Source of the DNA: Nocardioides palaemonis
GTDB taxonomy: Bacteria; Actinomycetota; Actinomycetes; Propionibacteriales; Nocardioidaceae
Direction of reading: 5' to 3'
NCBI RefSeq assembly: GCF_018275325.1
Contig: NZ_JAGVQR010000001.1
Location: 1,922,001-1,986,000, forward strand
Length of the DNA stretch: 64,000 nt
The notes below the pieces were generated by a model that was given only the letters and a program-made list of their open reading frames with translations, made no database searches and was not told where the DNA came from. Positions 38,821 to 45,915 of this stretch are shown one piece after another. Each line of letters starts with the position of its first letter. The stretch's first letter is position 1. The position numbers and the translations under genes are program-made.

Positions 38821-39282
38821 ATGAGCGACGACTCCCTGCGCAGCATCGACCTCACCCGGATCGGTCCGGCCCGCTTCAAGGCCACGAACGCCCGGGGCGG
38901 GGAGACCTTCTTCGGCACCGGGGGAGACGACCCGGACTTCACGCCGGTCGAGCTGCTGCTGGCCGCCATCGCCGGCTGCAGCGCCCTCGACGTCGAGGCG
39001 ATCACGCACAAGCGGGTGTCGAGCACGACCTTCGACGTGCACGCCGAGGGCCACAAGGTCCGCGACGCCGACGGCAACCACATGACCGGGCTGCGCGTGT
39101 CGTTCGACGTCGCGTTCCCCGAGGGGCCGGACGGCGACGCGGCACGCGCGCGCGTCCAGAGTGCGATCGAGATGTCGCGCGACCGCCTGTGCACCGTCTC
39201 TCGGACGGTGCAGCTCGGGGCGGACGTCGTCTACGACGACCACCCCGAGCCCGCGACGACGTCCGGGGACGACGTCAGCTGA
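38821..39282 (+). CDS. OsmC/Ohr-family peroxiredoxin-like protein
   Basis: 153 residues. Two redox cysteines are in place: Cys53 in AIAGCSALDV and Cys124 in RDRLCTVSRTV. The family reduces organic hydroperoxides using lipoylated or thiol donors in the cytoplasm. Its 3' end overlaps the convergent cyclophilin gene by 8 bp. Confidence 0.87.
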   Translation: MSDDSLRSIDLTRIGPARFKATNARGGETFFGTGGDDPDFTPVELLLAAIAGCSALDVEAITHKRVSSTTFDVHAEGHKVRDADGNHMTGLRVSFDVAFPEGPDGDAARARVQSAIEMSRDRLCTVSRTVQLGADVVYDDHPEPATTSGDDVS

Positions 39283-40000
39283 CGGTCACCTTCTCGATCG
39301 TGACCTCCTTGTTGGGCTGCCCGCCGCCGGCCGGGTTGGAGGCGTCGTTGCCCTCCTTGGCGATCGCGTCGATGACCTTCAGGCCGGCCTCGTCGATCGT
39401 GCCGAACGTCGTGTAGCTCGGCGGGAACTGCGAGTCGCGGAAGACCAGGAAGAACTGCGAGCCGTTGGTGTTCGCGCCCGCGTTGGCCATCGCCAGCGTG
39501 CCGGCCGGGTAGGTCTCGTCGCCGCTGAGCTCGTCGTCGAACGAGTAGCCCGGGCCGCCGGCGCTGGTGCCGGTCGGGTCGCCGCACTGCAGGATGCCGA
39601 AGCCCTCCTGGTCGCCGATGCGCGGGCAGGTGGTGTCGTCGTAGAAGCCCTGCTCGGCCAGCGACACGAACGAGTTGACCGTGCACGGGGCGTCGGCCGC
39701 GTCGAGCGTCAGGCCGATGTCGCCGAAGTTGGTGGTGATGGTCGCCGCGACGGTGCCCTCGGCAGGCGCCTCCGCGTCGGGGGCGTCGACCTCGCGGGCC
39801 GGCTCCTGGCCGTCGGAGGGGTAGTCGCACGTGGCGGTCTTGCCGGAGGCGGCCGAGGAGTCGGACGACGGCGACTCGCTGGTCGACTCCTGCGCGGTGT
39901 CGGAGGAGCCGTCGCCCTCGTTGCCGCACCCGGCCAGGACGAGGACGGACAGGCAGGCCAGCACGGCGGCGGGACGGGACAGTGAGGGTCGCTTCGACAT
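39275..40000 (-). CDS. peptidyl-prolyl isomerase (cyclophilin) lipoprotein
   Basis: 241 residues from ATG 39998-40000. A lipobox LVLAGC places Cys25 at the lipid attachment site, followed by a serine/glutamate-rich linker and a cyclophilin domain (about 85-241) with GFGILQCGDPTGT, GTLAMANAGANTNGSQFF and a short FGTIDEAGLKVIDAIA. Folds proteins outside the membrane. A slightly longer frame starts at 40021. Confidence 0.9.
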   Translation of the reverse strand: MSKRPSLSRPAAVLACLSVLVLAGCGNEGDGSSDTAQESTSESPSSDSSAASGKTATCDYPSDGQEPAREVDAPDAEAPAEGTVAATITTNFGDIGLTLDAADAPCTVNSFVSLAEQGFYDDTTCPRIGDQEGFGILQCGDPTGTSAGGPGYSFDDELSGDETYPAGTLAMANAGANTNGSQFFLVFRDSQFPPSYTTFGTIDEAGLKVIDAIAKEGNDASNPAGGGQPNKEVTIEKVTVS

Positions 40001-40024
40001 GGCGCCGATCGTAACCAGCACCCG

Positions 40025-40864
40025 TCACATCTCCTCGTGGGTGTCGGGGTCGCCGCCGAAGAGCCGGCCGTCGTCCTCGGCCAGGGCACCGATCGCGTCG
40101 ACCTCGTCGGGGGCCAGCTCGAAGCCGAACACGTCGAGGTTCTGCCGCTGGCGCTCCGGGTCGGCGGACTTCGGGATCGGCAGCGTCCCGAGCTGGACGT
40201 GCCAGCGCAGGATGACCTGCCCGGGCGTCACGCCGTGGGCCCGGGCGGCCGACGTGACGGCGTCCTCGTCGAGCGGTGCGCGGCGCTTGCCCATCGGGCT
40301 CCACGCCTCGGTGACGATGCCGAGCCGCGCGTGCACCTCGCGCATCCGCTCCTGCGGGAACCGCGGGTGCAGCTCCACCTGGTTGACCGCCGGGACCACG
40401 CCGGTGTCGTCGATGATCCGGGTGAGGTGCTCCTCGGTGAAGTTCGAGACGCCGATCGAGCGGACCAGCCCGTCGCGCTGCAGCTGCACGAGCGCCCGCC
40501 ACGCCTCGACGTACTTCCCCCGGCCCGGGTTGGGCCAGTGGATGAGGTGGAGGTCGGTGCGCTCGACGCCGAGGCGCTCGAGCGAGCCGCGCACCGAGGC
40601 GATCGCGTCGTCGTACGCGTGGTGGCGGCCCGGGATCTTGCTCGCGACGACGACCTCGTCGCGGGGGAGGCCGGAGCGGCGCAGCGCCGCCCCGACCTCC
40701 TCCTCGTTCTCGTAGTTCACGGCCGTGTCGAGCATCCGGTAGCCGGCCTCGAGGGCGCCGACCAGCGCGGTGGTGCCGTCCTCGCCCGTCAGCGGGTAGG
40801 TGCCGAAGCCGACTGCGGGGAGGGTGGTGCCGTCGTTGAGCTCGTGGACTGGGGTGTGGGCCAT
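40025..40864 (-). CDS. aldo/keto reductase
   Basis: 279 residues with the full tetrad: Asp46, Tyr51, Lys76 and His109 (LDTAVNYENEEE, VVASKIPG, LHLIHWPNP). The C-terminal GVSNF and SADPERQRQN regions bind NADPH. A 2,5-diketo-gluconate-reductase-like member, substrate unknown. The start lies 76 bp inside the end of the MFS gene on the same strand, suggesting translational coupling. Confidence 0.9.
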   Translation of the reverse strand: MAHTPVHELNDGTTLPAVGFGTYPLTGEDGTTALVGALEAGYRMLDTAVNYENEEEVGAALRRSGLPRDEVVVASKIPGRHHAYDDAIASVRGSLERLGVERTDLHLIHWPNPGRGKYVEAWRALVQLQRDGLVRSIGVSNFTEEHLTRIIDDTGVVPAVNQVELHPRFPQERMREVHARLGIVTEAWSPMGKRRAPLDEDAVTSAARAHGVTPGQVILRWHVQLGTLPIPKSADPERQRQNLDVFGFELAPDEVDAIGALAEDDGRLFGGDPDTHEEM

Positions 40865-42363
40865 GCGTCCAACCTAGGCGAGCGGCGTCCGGGCAGCGCG
40901 AGCAGCGCACCCAGTGCTCCGAGCAGGCACAGGACGCCGATGACCGTGCACCCGACGGCGAGCCCGTCCATGAACGCGGTGGCGAGGGCGTCCTGCACGG
41001 CTGGGACCCGGTCGCCGATCGCGGAGGCGACGGCGACGCCGTCCTGGGCGGCCTCGAGCTGGCCGGACGGCAGGCTGCCGGCCAGCAGCTCGGCGAGCCG
41101 GTCGGCGTACACGCTGGAGAAGATCGAGCCGATGACGGCGACGCCGAGGGTGCCGCCGAGCTCACGGGTCGCGTCGTTGACCGCCGAGCCGACGCCGGCG
41201 CGTGCCGGCGGCAAGACCTGGAGGATCGACTCCGTCGCAGGTGTGCTGACCAGGCCGAGCCCGATGCCCATCAGGACCATCTGCGGGACGATCACGGTGG
41301 CGTAGTCGACGTCGACGCCGCTGCGCGAGATCCACAGGAACGAGGCGCCGAGCATCGCCAGCCCGGTCGAGACCACGGCCTTGGTGCCGAGCCGGGGTGC
41401 GAGCACACCGCCGAGGGCCGACGCCACCGCGATGGCCAGTGCGACCGGGATCGTGCGGGCGCCGGCACCGAGCGGGGAGTAGTCGCGGACGAACTGGAAG
41501 TACTGCGTGATCAGGAAGATGAAGCCGAAGAGCGCGAAGAAGGCGACCGTGACGGCCCCGGAGGCGGCGCTGAAGCGGGGATCGGCGAAGAGGGTGACGT
41601 CGAGCATCGGGTGCTCGACGCGGCGCTCGATCCGGACGAACAGGGAGATGAGCGCCAGCGCGCCGGCGAAGCCCGCGAGGGTCGCGGCGCTGGACCAGCC
41701 GCGGTCGGGTCCCTCGATGATGGTGTGGGTCAGCAGCCCCAGCGCGGCGACCGACACGGCCAGCCCGGGGAGGTCGAGCCGGGGCACGGCCGGGTCGCGC
41801 GACTCGGGGACGAAGGCGAGGGTCATCGCGGTCGCCACCAGCGCGACCGGCACGAGCGCCCAGAAGACCGAGTGCCAGGTGAAGTGCTCGAGCAGCCAGC
41901 CGCCGCTGACCGGGCCGAGCGCGACACCCAGCCCGGTGCTCGCGCCCCAGGCGCCGAGGGCGGCGGCCCGCTCGCGGCGGTCGGGGAAGGTGTTGGCGAT
42001 GATCGAGAGCGTCGTGGGGAAGATCAGGGCGGCGCAGACGCCCATCGCGAAGCGGAGCGCGACCAGCTGGCCGGCGGTGGAGGCGAGCGCGGCGACGCCG
42101 GTGGCGATCGCGAACCCGAGCAGGCCCAGGACGAGCGCGGGGCGGCGCCCGAACCGGTCCGACAGGCTGCCCATGGCGAGCACGAGCGCGGCGAACGCGA
42201 GGTTGTAGCCGTCGACGATCCACAGCAGCTCGCGGGTGCCGGCGTCGAGGGAGGTGGCGAGCTCGGGGAGCGCGACGTTCACGATCGTGGTGTCGAGGTT
42301 GATGCTCAAGGTGGCCAGGCAGACCGTGACGAGCACGAGTGGCCGGTGGACGGGTCGGGACAT
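40789..42363 (-). CDS. MFS drug-efflux transporter, 14-TM (DHA2) type
   Basis: 524 residues from ATG 42361-42363. Starts with a membrane span LVTVCLATLSINLDTTIVNVALP carrying the DHA2 D-T-T-I-V-N-V-A-L-P motif, then GSLSDRFGRRPAL (motif A) and about fourteen spans. Likely exports hydrophobic drugs by proton antiport. It diverges from a TetR gene across a 101-bp region with direct repeats, the usual arrangement of a repressed pump. Confidence 0.9.
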   Translation of the reverse strand: MSRPVHRPLVLVTVCLATLSINLDTTIVNVALPELATSLDAGTRELLWIVDGYNLAFAALVLAMGSLSDRFGRRPALVLGLLGFAIATGVAALASTAGQLVALRFAMGVCAALIFPTTLSIIANTFPDRRERAAALGAWGASTGLGVALGPVSGGWLLEHFTWHSVFWALVPVALVATAMTLAFVPESRDPAVPRLDLPGLAVSVAALGLLTHTIIEGPDRGWSSAATLAGFAGALALISLFVRIERRVEHPMLDVTLFADPRFSAASGAVTVAFFALFGFIFLITQYFQFVRDYSPLGAGARTIPVALAIAVASALGGVLAPRLGTKAVVSTGLAMLGASFLWISRSGVDVDYATVIVPQMVLMGIGLGLVSTPATESILQVLPPARAGVGSAVNDATRELGGTLGVAVIGSIFSSVYADRLAELLAGSLPSGQLEAAQDGVAVASAIGDRVPAVQDALATAFMDGLAVGCTVIGVLCLLGALGALLALPGRRSPRLDAWPTPQSTSSTTAPPSPQSASAPTR

Positions 42364-42390
42364 GGGTTCCTCGCTGGTGGGTGTTGTCGG

Positions 42391-42436
42391 TGTCAACATC
42401 CCGATGATGGGACCCTCATGTGACCGCTGTCAACAT
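42391..42436. promoter_or_regulatory. MFS/TetR divergent promoter with two direct TGTCAACAT copies
   Basis: TGTCAACAT occurs at 42391-42399 and 42428-42436. On the minus strand each gives TTGACA, a good -35 hexamer for the pump gene. Between them lies TCCC-GATGA-TGGGA. The arrangement could hold TetR half-sites overlapping the promoter. Confidence 0.4.
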
Positions 42437-42464
42437 TTCCGTCGCGGTGGGTTAGCCTCTGCCC

Positions 42465-43121
42465 GTGAGCACCGCGCGCTACCACCACGGCAACCTGCGA
42501 GCCGCCCTCGTCGAGGCGGGGGTCGCCGCCGTCCGCGAGTCCGGGCCCGACGGCGTGGCGCTGCGCGACCTGGCCCGCCGGGTGGGGGTGAGCCACAACG
42601 CGGCCTACCGGCACTTCGCCGACCGCGAGGAGCTGATGGGGGAGATCGCCGGCGCCGGGATGGCCGCGCTCGGCGAGGAGGGTCGTCGACGCCTGGACGC
42701 CGTGGGGGAGACGGACCCCGTACGCCGCTCGCGGCTGCGGCTGCGCGCGCTGGGTCGGGGCTACGTCGCGTTCGCCCGGGCCGAGCGCGGGCTGTTCCGC
42801 GTCGCCTTCGCCGACCACCCGTCACTGGACGGGACGCCGACCATGGACGTCGAGGCGGAGGCTGCCGCCTGGGAGGGTCCTTTCGGCCAGCTGGTCGGCT
42901 GCCTCGACGAGATGGAGGCGGTGGGCTTCCTGGCGTCGTCGGCGCGCCCGGGCGCGGAGTACACCTGCTGGGCGGCGGTCCACGGCCTGTCCATGCTGCT
43001 GCTGGAGGGGCCGCTGCAGAAGCTGCCGGACGAGGCGGCCGAGGCGGTCGTCGAGGAGGTCCTGGCGTCGCTGGACCGCGGGCTCGGCGCGACCACCGGG
43101 ACGTACGCGCCCCTCGACTGA
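42465..43121 (+). CDS. TetR/AcrR-family repressor
   Basis: 218 residues from GTG. The HTH at about 30-52 contains VALRDLARRVGVSHNAAYRHF, a typical TetR DNA-binding helix pair, followed by a ligand domain. Divergent from the DHA2 pump, which it probably represses. Its 3' end is 4 bp from the convergent antiporter gene. Confidence 0.88.
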   Translation: MSTARYHHGNLRAALVEAGVAAVRESGPDGVALRDLARRVGVSHNAAYRHFADREELMGEIAGAGMAALGEEGRRRLDAVGETDPVRRSRLRLRALGRGYVAFARAERGLFRVAFADHPSLDGTPTMDVEAEAAAWEGPFGQLVGCLDEMEAVGFLASSARPGAEYTCWAAVHGLSMLLLEGPLQKLPDEAAEAVVEEVLASLDRGLGATTGTYAPLD

Positions 43122-43125
43122 CGCG

Positions 43126-44841
43126 TCAGCCGTTCTCGAGGCGGAGCTCCTGGGCGTCGATCATCTGCGACGCCTGGCGCAGTGCGTCGGTGCTGTAGGC
43201 GCCGATCGCCTGCTCCTCGTGGAGCGCGTCGCGCATCCGGGCGACGAACTCGCGGTGCAGCAGGACGCGCTGCGAGGCCTGCGAGAGCGCCTCGGGGGAG
43301 TCATCACCGCGGTCGCGGGCCCGGGTGAGCCAGCCGAGCATCTCCTCGGCCACGGCCGGGTCGATCGGGCGGCCGTCGACGACGATCGCGTCCGTGGGGC
43401 CGAGTGCGGCGACCGCGCGCGAGGTGATGCCGCCAAAGAGGTCGCGCACCTCGTCGCGGTGGGTGTCGGGGTCGGTGCCGGACACCCCGAGGCGACGGAT
43501 GACGTAGGGCAGGGTGCCGCCGTAGAGCAGGAGCGACACGACGGCGACCACGAAGGCGACGGTCACCAGCAGCGTGCGGTCGTCGATCTCCTCGCCGATG
43601 GTGAGGGCGGCGGCCAGCGTGACGACGCCGCGCATGCCGGCCCACGACAACACGGCTCCACCGCGCGCGGTCACCGGCTCGCTCTCCTGGTAGGCCACGT
43701 CCGCGCGGCCGCGCTCCACGCGGCGCCGGAACTGGCCGATGCGACGCTCGCCCCGCGGTCCTTCGAGCCGGGGGCTGGGTCGGTCGGAGAGCGAGTCGAC
43801 GCGGTCGCTGATCTCGTCGAGGCGCTCACGCATCGCGTCGAGCCTCGGCTGCTGGCGGCGCTCGCTGAGGACCTGCACGCCGACGAACCCGACCCGGAGC
43901 ACCAGCAGGAGCGCGAGGATGACGGCGGACACCACGGCGACCTGGCCGGGGGTGTTGTTGGAGTTGTCGAGGTCTCGGAGCAGGCCCTCGAGCTGGAGGC
44001 CCATCAGCAGGAACACGCCGTTCTCGACGAGGAACTGCAGGGTGAGCCAGTTGGTCCGCTCGGTGAGCCGCTCACGCGCGGTGAAGCGGCGCGCGCCGTG
44101 GTGACCGGTGACGAGGCCGGCCACGACGACGGCGACGACGCCCGAGGCCTCGGCCTCCTCGGCGGGGAGGAAGGCGAGGAACGGGACGATGAAGCTGACC
44201 GCGGTCATGAGGACCGGGTCGGCCAGGCGGGCGCGCAGCCAGACGGTCGCGTGCCCCACGACGTAGCCGATCACCAGCGCGAGCACGACCGCGCGGACGA
44301 AGTCGAAGAGCGCGTCGGTGAGGCTGAAGCCGGCGGTGACGGCGAGGAGGGCCGTGCGCAGGACCACCAGCGCGGAAGCGTCGTTGAGCAGGCTCTCGCC
44401 CTCGAGGACGGTCATCAGGCGATGGGGGAGCCCGAGCCGCTTGCCGATCGCGGTGGCGGCGACGGCGTCGGTGGGGCTCACCACCGCGCCGAGGGCGACC
44501 CCGGCGGCGAACGAGACGCCCGGGACGAGCAGGTGGACCACGGCGCCGACGGCGAGCGCGGACACCACGACGAGGGTCACCGACAGCCACGTGATCATCC
44601 CGAAGCTGCGGCGCAGGTCGAGGACCGGCACCTGGACCGCGGTGGCGTAGAGCAGCGGCGGCAGCGCGCCGACCAGGATCCAGTCCGGCTCGAGGACGAA
44701 CTCCGGCGTGCTCGGCACCAGGCTGAACACGATCCCGACGACCAGCAGCACGAGCGGCGTCGCGATGCCGGTGCGCCGCGACAGCACCGCCGCGACCACG
44801 ATGGCCATGAGCGCCGCGATGGCGAGGGTCAGCAGCTCCAC
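43126..44841 (-). CDS. Na+/H+ antiporter, CPA1 (NhaP-like) family
   Basis: 571 residues from GTG. About twelve spans occupy 1-410. The sodium/proton site motifs SPTDAVA near 123 and SLLNDASALV near 150 are intact. A hydrophilic tail of about 150 residues follows. It exchanges sodium for protons at the membrane. Confidence 0.88.
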   Translation of the reverse strand: MELLTLAIAALMAIVVAAVLSRRTGIATPLVLLVVGIVFSLVPSTPEFVLEPDWILVGALPPLLYATAVQVPVLDLRRSFGMITWLSVTLVVVSALAVGAVVHLLVPGVSFAAGVALGAVVSPTDAVAATAIGKRLGLPHRLMTVLEGESLLNDASALVVLRTALLAVTAGFSLTDALFDFVRAVVLALVIGYVVGHATVWLRARLADPVLMTAVSFIVPFLAFLPAEEAEASGVVAVVVAGLVTGHHGARRFTARERLTERTNWLTLQFLVENGVFLLMGLQLEGLLRDLDNSNNTPGQVAVVSAVILALLLVLRVGFVGVQVLSERRQQPRLDAMRERLDEISDRVDSLSDRPSPRLEGPRGERRIGQFRRRVERGRADVAYQESEPVTARGGAVLSWAGMRGVVTLAAALTIGEEIDDRTLLVTVAFVVAVVSLLLYGGTLPYVIRRLGVSGTDPDTHRDEVRDLFGGITSRAVAALGPTDAIVVDGRPIDPAVAEEMLGWLTRARDRGDDSPEALSQASQRVLLHREFVARMRDALHEEQAIGAYSTDALRQASQMIDAQELRLENG

Positions 44842-44913
44842 GTGGTCAGGGTAGGTGGGGGTGGGGCGTGGTAACAGCGGTGTAGTTCTCGGGGGTGCTG
44901 CCGGATCCGCTAT
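44842..44913. promoter_or_regulatory. upstream region of the antiporter
   Basis: 72-bp stretch between the antiporter start and the CTGACAT palindrome. I see no clear promoter hexamers, but the antiporter must be expressed from here or through the palindrome-containing region. Confidence 0.3.
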
Positions 44914-44928
44914 CTGACATAATGTCAG
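44914..44928. promoter_or_regulatory. 15-bp perfect palindrome CTGACAT-A-ATGTCAG
   Basis: CTGACAT and ATGTCAG meet around one A. A related sequence CTGACATAACGTGA lies at 45290-45303 beyond the tandem array. Together with the arms of the 17-bp repeat they form a set of similar sites, likely for one DNA-binding protein. Confidence 0.6.
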
Positions 44929-44974
44929 TTATCGGCGGTATTGCTCGGGCGGGCGATCCCCGGCTGACCGGGGA

Positions 44975-45018
44975 TCGCTGAACATGTCAGGCCGTGCATG
45001 CCCTGACATGTTCAGCGA
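44975..45018. repeat. 17-bp perfect inverted repeat
   Basis: TCGCTGAACATGTCAGG (44975-44991) and CCTGACATGTTCAGCGA (45002-45018) are exact reverse complements with a 10-bp spacer CCGTGCATGC. Each arm contains a CTGA...TCAG half-palindrome of its own. It lies 20 bp before the tandem array. It may be an operator, a cruciform or a transcript hairpin. Confidence 0.8.
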
Positions 45019-45037
45019 GAGCCTGACCGACCTGAAC

Positions 45038-45224
45038 CCTGGAGAACGCCGCTGGGAGAACGCCGCTGGGAGAACGCCGCTGGGAGAACGCCGCTGGGAG
45101 AACGCCGCTGGGAGAACGCCGCTGGGAGAACGCCGCTGGGAGAACGCCGCTGGGAGAACGCCGCTGGGAGAACGCCGCTGGGAGAACGCCGCTGGGAGAA
45201 CGCCGACGGGAGAACGCCGACGGG
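45038..45224. repeat. 14-bp tandem repeat array, about 13 copies
   Basis: The unit CTGGGAGAACGCCG runs unbroken in 11 identical copies from 45052 to 45205, with a variant first copy at 45038 and a final variant copy at 45206 beginning ACGGG, plus a partial at 45220-45224. There are no spacers, so it is not CRISPR. Because 14 is not a multiple of three, all frames stay open; the resulting long frames on both strands are products of the repeat. Confidence 0.95.
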
Positions 45225-45310
45225 ATTGGTCAGAAGACCGTGGAGTCCCTGCGTCACCTGGTGGCACCAGGGCTTCACGATCGCAGCAACTGACATAACG
45301 TGACGCCCGC
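45225..45310. other. non-coding flank between tandem array and HTH gene
   Basis: Contains CTGACATAACGTGA at 45290-45303, a degenerate relative of the palindrome at 44914, immediately after the 3' end of the small HTH gene. No gene is seen. With 44842-45224 this makes a 469-bp gene-free region. Confidence 0.5.
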
Positions 45311-45520
45311 TCAGGCGAACTTGCCGTACTTCTTGTGCATCGCCTGCTTGCTCACGCCCAGCATCGTGCCGATCTCGGCCCAGCTGAAGCCGTGGATCCG
45401 GGCGCGGCGCACGGCGACGGCCTCGGCCGCGGCGAGCTCGTGCTTGGCGCGGGCGATGCGCATGAGCTCCTCGAGAGGGCTCTCCTCCCCCGGCTCCTCG
45501 GCGTCGACAGCGGTCCCCAT
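45311..45520 (-). CDS. 69-residue helix-turn-helix protein
   Basis: An acidic N-terminus (MGTAVDAEEPGEESPLEEL), an alanine-rich helix (about 24-42) and a C-terminal HTH (about 45-66) reading FSWAEIGTMLGVSKQAMHKK. No ligand domain, so a small stand-alone DNA-binding protein of a kind common in actinobacteria. Two near-identical 16-bp inverted repeats lie at its start (45523-45566), consistent with autoregulation. The CTGACAT palindromes and tandem array lie on its other side. Confidence 0.75.
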   Translation of the reverse strand: MGTAVDAEEPGEESPLEELMRIARAKHELAAAEAVAVRRARIHGFSWAEIGTMLGVSKQAMHKKYGKFA

Positions 45521-45522
45521 GC

Positions 45523-45566
45523 GTCAACCATGATTGACGAAGGACGGAAAGTCAACCCTTGTTGAC
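45523..45566. promoter_or_regulatory. twin 16-bp operator-like inverted repeats at the HTH gene start
   Basis: GTCAACCATGATTGAC (45523-45538) and GTCAACCCTTGTTGAC (45551-45566) match at 13 of 16 bases, each with GTCAA...TTGAC ends, spaced 28 bp centre to centre. The first sits just before the HTH start; the second overlaps the end of the phosphoesterase gene. Confidence 0.6.
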
Positions 45567-45908
45567 GGACTGGTCCTGGACGAGGTGCAGCAGCCACTGG
45601 GTGCCGCCGGTGTGGATCAGCGCGAAGCGACGGGTCGAGGTCCGGCCGGACAGCACGAACAGCAGCCGGCGGTCCGTGCGGTCCTCGAGGGTCCACGTGC
45701 CGGTGTCGGCGATGGACTTGTGCTCGTCCTCGAAGTCGACGTGGTCGAGCTCGTGGTCGTCGACGGCGATCGCCAGGCGGTCGTGCGCCGGGTCGTCGGG
45801 CAGCCCCTTCGGCACCGCCCAGCTGCGGAGCACGCCGTCCTCCTCGAGTCGCAGGTCGAAGTGCGGGCTCGGGCGACGGTGGTCGTGCAGCACGAAACGG
45901 GACGGCAC
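45552..45908 (-). CDS. stand-alone LigD 3'-phosphoesterase-domain protein
   Basis: 118 residues from GTG. His10, His16 and Asp18 in FVLHDHRRPSPHFDLRLE match the manganese ligands of the LigD phosphoesterase, and SWAVPKG follows. In LigD this domain removes 3' phosphates or ribonucleotides during end joining; here no polymerase or ligase domain is attached. It starts 7 bp after the phenylacetate-CoA ligase stop, likely in one transcript. Confidence 0.83.
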   Translation of the reverse strand: MPSRFVLHDHRRPSPHFDLRLEEDGVLRSWAVPKGLPDDPAHDRLAIAVDDHELDHVDFEDEHKSIADTGTWTLEDRTDRRLLFVLSGRTSTRRFALIHTGGTQWLLHLVQDQSVNKG

Positions 45909-45915
45909 CGGCCGA

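Noticed and set aside
45038..45224. CRISPR array
   Set aside because: Units are 14 bp and contiguous, with no spacers and no cas genes in the window.
44984..45298. 104-codon plus-strand frame with a repeated GERRWENAAGRTPL peptide
   Set aside because: It is produced by the 14-bp array, which leaves every frame open; no ribosome site and no family.
45012..45527. 171-codon minus-strand frame with repeated SGVLPAAFSQRR peptide
   Set aside because: It overlaps the real HTH gene in another frame and owes its length to the tandem array.
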